A DNA stretch of 29,066 nt, from the IMG/VR virus record IMGVR_UViG_3300046535_000639, positions 1-29,066 of that record, one strand, 5' to 3'. The translations under genes and the position numbers were made by a program. A model generated the notes under the pieces. It was not told where the DNA came from. It worked only from the letters and a program-made list of their open reading frames with translations, and ran no database searches. Shown one piece after another: positions 25,910 through 29,066 of this stretch (within the stretch, counting starts at the first letter, position 1; each line of letters starts with the position of its first letter). The DNA is from a virus.

Positions 25910-27471
25910 CAGAACTCCCCGGCGTCATCGACATCGACGCTGAAGCCGTCCAGGCGCCACGAGTAGGCCGAGCCGGTCTCGAAGCGGATCGCCAGATAGC
26001 GGCCGGACTGGAAAACATCGATCTTGGTCGTGCTGCCGATCGTGAACGGCAGCGCATCACCCCAGGCCGGCTCACCATCCGGGGTGTCCGAGTAGCCGAG
26101 CCGCACCATCACCGTGCCGCCCTTGTTGCCGCTGATGCGTGGACGCACGCAACTGATCTCCTTGATCCGCTCGGGTGCATCGAAGTGCAGGCCGCGCCGC
26201 TCGAGCCATGCGTCCGGCAGGGCGCCGTCGAACGATGCCGAGGCGTCGAGCAGATAGAGTCTGTTGTCCGCACTGCCCATCATCACGCGCGCAGTATCGG
26301 GGGTGTAATCCGGACCGTTCCACGCGGTGAGGTCGGTGTCCCACGGGGCCGCATCCTGATTCCAGTTGCCGGCCAGCGAGTTGTCAACCGGGCCGTAGGC
26401 CGCGTGCGTGACGTCCGGCAGGCTCCGGAAGGTCACCGTTCCGTCGACGTAGTTGTAGACAAGGGCGGTGTCGCACCAGGTCGCGCCGATCGACGGGTAG
26501 GCGACGAGGATTTCGTTCAAAAAGGGGTTTTTGAAGACGAACACCTTGCCCCGGTTGGCGACATCGATCGACTGGAAAAAGAAGCGACGCGCCTTCTTGT
26601 CGAGCACTGACCGCGCACTGAAGCCGTCATGGATCACGATGTCCGAACCTGTCACGGCGAAGTGCATGTTCTGCATGTCGGCGTCGAAGTCGACCGCGCA
26701 ATTCATGTTTAGCAGCCCGCTCATGCCCGACACCTTGCGGCTCTTGAGTACGAACACACCGCCGATGTAGTCCAGCGCCCAGGTCGAGCTCTCCTTGTAG
26801 ACGATGAAGCTGTCCTTCAGGCCCAGGCCGTCCACGATCGGGTCCTGTCCCTCGGCCAGGTCGAACTCGCCAGCGTCGTGCGTCGGGTCGGCTGCGTCCC
26901 AAGTCAAGGGCAGCGCGCCGGGATCCGCCTCGGTCGACCACTTCACCATGTATGGGAAGCGCGCTCCGGCCTTGGTGACGTCGAGCGCGATTAGCAGGCT
27001 CTTGTACTGGCGCAGCACCTTGCACGACGTGTTCGCCGGCCAGGCCGGGAGATCGGCAAACTTGTGCGTCAGGTTCTGGTCCCAGTACATCGGCGCTTTG
27101 CCGTCGTCCGCGTTCAGCACCGGCACGCCGCCGAACACGCAGCCCGACCACGCATTGACAGCGCCGGTGCGCGGCGTCGCGTGCGTGATGTCCGTGTGCA
27201 CCGATGATCCGGAAGCGTTCGACACCGCAAACACGTTGGCCGCCGTCGCATACAGCCAGTACCGCTGACCGCTGACGTTCGCCTGCATCAGGTACTGCGG
27301 CGCCGCGCTCGGGCTGTTGTAGACCTGGCCGTGCCCGAGGAACTGCAGCGCCGCGCCGTCGAGGAAGCGGACGTTGCTGGCGTCAGACCACGCACCCGGC
27401 GGCAGCTCGGAGGCGGCAATGTCCTTGATGACGCCAACCGTGCCCGGAGTGTTGAATTTGATGTTGGGCAT
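25909..27471 (-). CDS. Tail/packaged-DNA stabilisation protein (gp10-like)
   Basis: This 520-residue, almost entirely beta-strand protein starts with a stretch typical of the podovirus family (NTPGTVGVIKDIAASELPPG, then WSDASNVRFLDGAALQFLGH). Repeated short sheets with W/Y-G patterns (for example YWLYATAANVFAVS and STWALDYIGGVFVL) suggest a beta-propeller. The C-terminal segment (RLYLLDASASFDG through VRPRISG) and the final SAYSWRLDGFSVDVDDAGEF look like an attachment domain. Proteins of this type close the portal after packaging and join the tail. No collagen-like or enzymatic domain is visible. Confidence 0.7.
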   Translation of the reverse strand: MPNIKFNTPGTVGVIKDIAASELPPGAWSDASNVRFLDGAALQFLGHGQVYNSPSAAPQYLMQANVSGQRYWLYATAANVFAVSNASGSSVHTDITHATPRTGAVNAWSGCVFGGVPVLNADDGKAPMYWDQNLTHKFADLPAWPANTSCKVLRQYKSLLIALDVTKAGARFPYMVKWSTEADPGALPLTWDAADPTHDAGEFDLAEGQDPIVDGLGLKDSFIVYKESSTWALDYIGGVFVLKSRKVSGMSGLLNMNCAVDFDADMQNMHFAVTGSDIVIHDGFSARSVLDKKARRFFFQSIDVANRGKVFVFKNPFLNEILVAYPSIGATWCDTALVYNYVDGTVTFRSLPDVTHAAYGPVDNSLAGNWNQDAAPWDTDLTAWNGPDYTPDTARVMMGSADNRLYLLDASASFDGALPDAWLERRGLHFDAPERIKEISCVRPRISGNKGGTVMVRLGYSDTPDGEPAWGDALPFTIGSTTKIDVFQSGRYLAIRFETGSAYSWRLDGFSVDVDDAGEF

Positions 27472-27477
27472 GCGCCC

Positions 27478-28056
27478 TCACTGGTAATAGGTGATGGTCA
27501 GCGAGCCACCGGTTGGGACCACGATGCTGTAGCTCGCCCCCGGGGTGACGATCAGGTTCGTGAGCGTCGTCACATTGGCCCCGCCGCCTGTACCGCCCGG
27601 GAAGCTGCGACCGAACGCGGTAGTTGGCGCGCCGGTCGTGGGATCGGTTGCCGGGGTGCCTGGTGTGGTCGTCGTCGTGGTCTGCGTTTCCGGAGCGTGG
27701 TAGTCCTCGGCTCCGCTATACACCGTGCTGTCAGATTCGCTGTACGTGACGTAATTGTCATAGTACGCAGTGCCGCCCGGTGGCCAGCCATCGGTATAGC
27801 CTTCGTCAACGGTATCGTTGCCAGTCCCGTCACGGCGAATCAGGAAACGGTAGTTGTGCGTCACCTGCTTGCTGGTCGTCGTGGTCGTGTCCGGCGTGCC
27901 AGGGTCGCCCGGCGCTCCTGCGGCACCGTAGCCGCTGGCCGAATCGATGCGGCTGGTGGTGGTCGGAGCGGTCCATGTGGTAGTCCCGATCGGGAATGTT
28001 TTCGTGACCTGAACCCGGCGCCGGCCGCAGATGACAGCCTGCACAGCCGGGTTCAT
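27478..28056 (-). CDS. Gly/Thr-rich tail-tip protein (192 aa)
   Basis: A 192-residue protein. After a short N-terminus, VTKTFPIGTTTWTAPTTTSR is the common start of glycine-rich phage receptor-binding tips. The body has Thr runs (TTTTT at two places), a Tyr/Asp-rich middle (TVDEGYTDGWPPGGTAYYDN) and a Gly-rich stretch (SFPGGTGGGANVTTLTNLIV). The C-terminal SYSIVVPTGGSLTITYYQ is a beta strand that may seal the trimer. Its ATG overlaps the tail-fibre stop (ATGA). It likely contacts the host surface. Confidence 0.65.
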   Translation of the reverse strand: MNPAVQAVICGRRRVQVTKTFPIGTTTWTAPTTTSRIDSASGYGAAGAPGDPGTPDTTTTTSKQVTHNYRFLIRRDGTGNDTVDEGYTDGWPPGGTAYYDNYVTYSESDSTVYSGAEDYHAPETQTTTTTTPGTPATDPTTGAPTTAFGRSFPGGTGGGANVTTLTNLIVTPGASYSIVVPTGGSLTITYYQ

Positions 28057-28910
28057 GCCGCCTTCCCGTAAATCACGCCGTCGCCGTGCGAGAACAGAGC
28101 AAAGAAGCCTTCGCCGCTGCTCGGGAACGTGATGCCAGACGCGCTGAAATTGGTCGTCGTCGTGCCGTCGGATTTGACCCACGTGATGCCGGTGGTGGTC
28201 AGTGCGTGCGCACCAAGGCCGAAGCCGCGCACCAGAATCGAGGCGAAGCGGCCGGCAGGGAAGCCGGTCGCGGACAGCGTAAAGTCGCCAGTCGAGGTGA
28301 TCGTTTGGCCCTCGCCGTCGGCGAAGCTCACCACTTGCGCGGTGGTGCCGCTGCTGCCCTTGTCCTTGGCCGGTGCCCCGCGGCCGTCGAGTGCGATCCA
28401 TTGGCCGGTCGCCCCGGTGGAGCTGAATACCTTGCCGGCGTTCGCCGGATTGTTCACGCCCGGCACGCTGCCGCTGATCACCAGCTGGTCGACGTAGTTC
28501 TGCGTGACGTTGTCGAGCCGGAAGGCGCTGCCATCGTAGAACGTGCTGTAGAAGCGCCCGGCGGTCAGGTCGCCGGCCACCAGCGGCGCGCCCGCCACCG
28601 ACAGAATGGGCTTGGCGCCCAGGCCCGAAATGTTCAAGGTCGCCGCACCGGTGTTATCCGCAGTCGGCACGAACACAGCCAGCATGCGCGACACGTAGCC
28701 GGGCAGGGCGTCGGCCGGCGTCAGCGTGTAGGCGTTCGCTGCGCCGCCGTCAGTGCCGGTGACGAGGATCGCGCCGACGAAGCCGGGGAAGCTGTTCTGC
28801 AGCGCCTTCTTGATGTTGCGCGCGTGGTCGTCGCCTTCGCTCTTCGGGTCGCCGCCGCCAGGGCGTGACGGGTCGAGGTCGCCAATATAGGTGACAGTTT
28901 CAACAGCCAT
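28053..28910 (-). CDS. Tail fibre protein (285 aa)
   Basis: A 285-residue phage fibre protein. The N-terminal adaptor (VETVTYIGDLDPSRPGGGDP, then DDHARNIKKALQNSFPGFVG) is a recognised attachment module of phage tail fibres. The body is beta-rich with Gly/Ala/Thr. Repeating short strands (for example NTGAATLNISGLGAKPI) form a typical fibre shaft, and the C-terminal part (about 195-285) is a compact beta domain ending FFALFSHGDGVIYGKAA. AAGGA lies before the ATG. Host recognition is the expected role. Confidence 0.8.
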   Translation of the reverse strand: MAVETVTYIGDLDPSRPGGGDPKSEGDDHARNIKKALQNSFPGFVGAILVTGTDGGAANAYTLTPADALPGYVSRMLAVFVPTADNTGAATLNISGLGAKPILSVAGAPLVAGDLTAGRFYSTFYDGSAFRLDNVTQNYVDQLVISGSVPGVNNPANAGKVFSSTGATGQWIALDGRGAPAKDKGSSGTTAQVVSFADGEGQTITSTGDFTLSATGFPAGRFASILVRGFGLGAHALTTTGITWVKSDGTTTTNFSASGITFPSSGEGFFALFSHGDGVIYGKAA

Positions 28911-28919
28911 ATGGAGTCC

Positions 28920-29066
28920 TTACGGGGTGGTGGTATCGGAGCGGACGACCATCGGGCCGGCCGCATTCCAGTCTTGTGCGTTCAGCGCCTGAACTGCTGC
29001 CGCGTACTTCTGCTCCCAGATCGCCAGCTTTTCAGCGTTTCCGACCCAGATCAGGGCCTCACACAT
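28920..29066 (-). CDS. Small tail-associated protein, possibly continuing beyond the window
   Basis: A 48-codon open frame to TAA at 28920: MCEALIWVGNAEKLAIWEQK, then a helical rest and VVRSDTTTP. The last three bases of the window read as an ATG, so the true start may lie outside. It precedes the tail fibre gene by nine bases and could be a chaperone or small structural protein. No family recognised. Confidence 0.4.
   Translation of the reverse strand: MCEALIWVGNAEKLAIWEQKYAAAVQALNAQDWNAAGPMVVRSDTTTP

Noticed and set aside
1-29066. CRISPR array, IS element or transposase
   Set aside because: No regularly spaced direct repeats with unique spacers and no transposase-like protein were seen; the only tandem repeats are the 10-bp iterons at 5861-5900.

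Overview
The window is a contiguous block of a temperate, lambda-like bacteriophage genome with podovirus-type virion genes. The high G+C content, the alanine/arginine-rich proteins and the gene families point to a Burkholderiales (betaproteobacterial) host; that host assignment is inference. Almost all genes overlap by 1-11 bases, and no bacterial housekeeping gene is visible. The integrase lies inside the window with phage genes on both sides, so this looks like an unintegrated (virion or circular) phage map rather than a prophage cut at its ends.

Immunity region (about 7.2-8.95 kb). A Cro-like gene (minus) and a CI/LexA-like repressor gene (plus) diverge from a 73-bp control region. Three copies of a 16-bp operator (NATCGG-N4-CCKATW) lie there, and two more lie at a second promoter at 8912-8940. 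The operator/promoter geometry is identical at both promoters, as expected for lambda-type PR/OR and PL/OL. The repressor frame carries an in-frame amber codon (codon 20, in the DNA-binding domain). Two paralogous small lipoproteins follow the repressor and end at a strong terminator.

Rightward (plus) early operon, 8.99-17.53 kb: a cluster of small membrane and zinc-binding proteins, RecT annealase, YqaJ/lambda-type exonuclease, an inserted HNH-AP2 endonuclease, small phage proteins, a DUF1643 protein, excisionase and a lambda-type tyrosine integrase. This is the layout of the lambda PL operon. A 198-bp AT-rich gap downstream of int (17528-17725) is the best candidate for attP.

Leftward (minus) early and late operon, 7.44 kb down to 1: cro, a terminator at its stop codon, a ribbon-helix-helix protein, small genes, an O-like replication initiator with an internal iteron origin, a P-like DUF6475 protein, a PP-loop/PAPS-reductase-family protein, a RusA resolvase and a Q-like late antiterminator. 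Then come a consensus promoter with a hairpin-rich leader and terminator (PR'-tR' architecture), a small secreted basic protein, and the small and large terminase subunits, the latter running off the left edge.

Right part (minus), 29.07 down to 17.73 kb: tail fibre and tip proteins, a gp10-like tail/stabilisation protein, a cupin-like protein and three large internal/ejection-type proteins. A terminator follows, then a lysis cassette: holin, GH73 endolysin, exported HNH-like nuclease, lipoprotein, DUF1353 protein and a short ORF. It converges on int. The portal and head genes expected between terL and the tail genes are outside the window.
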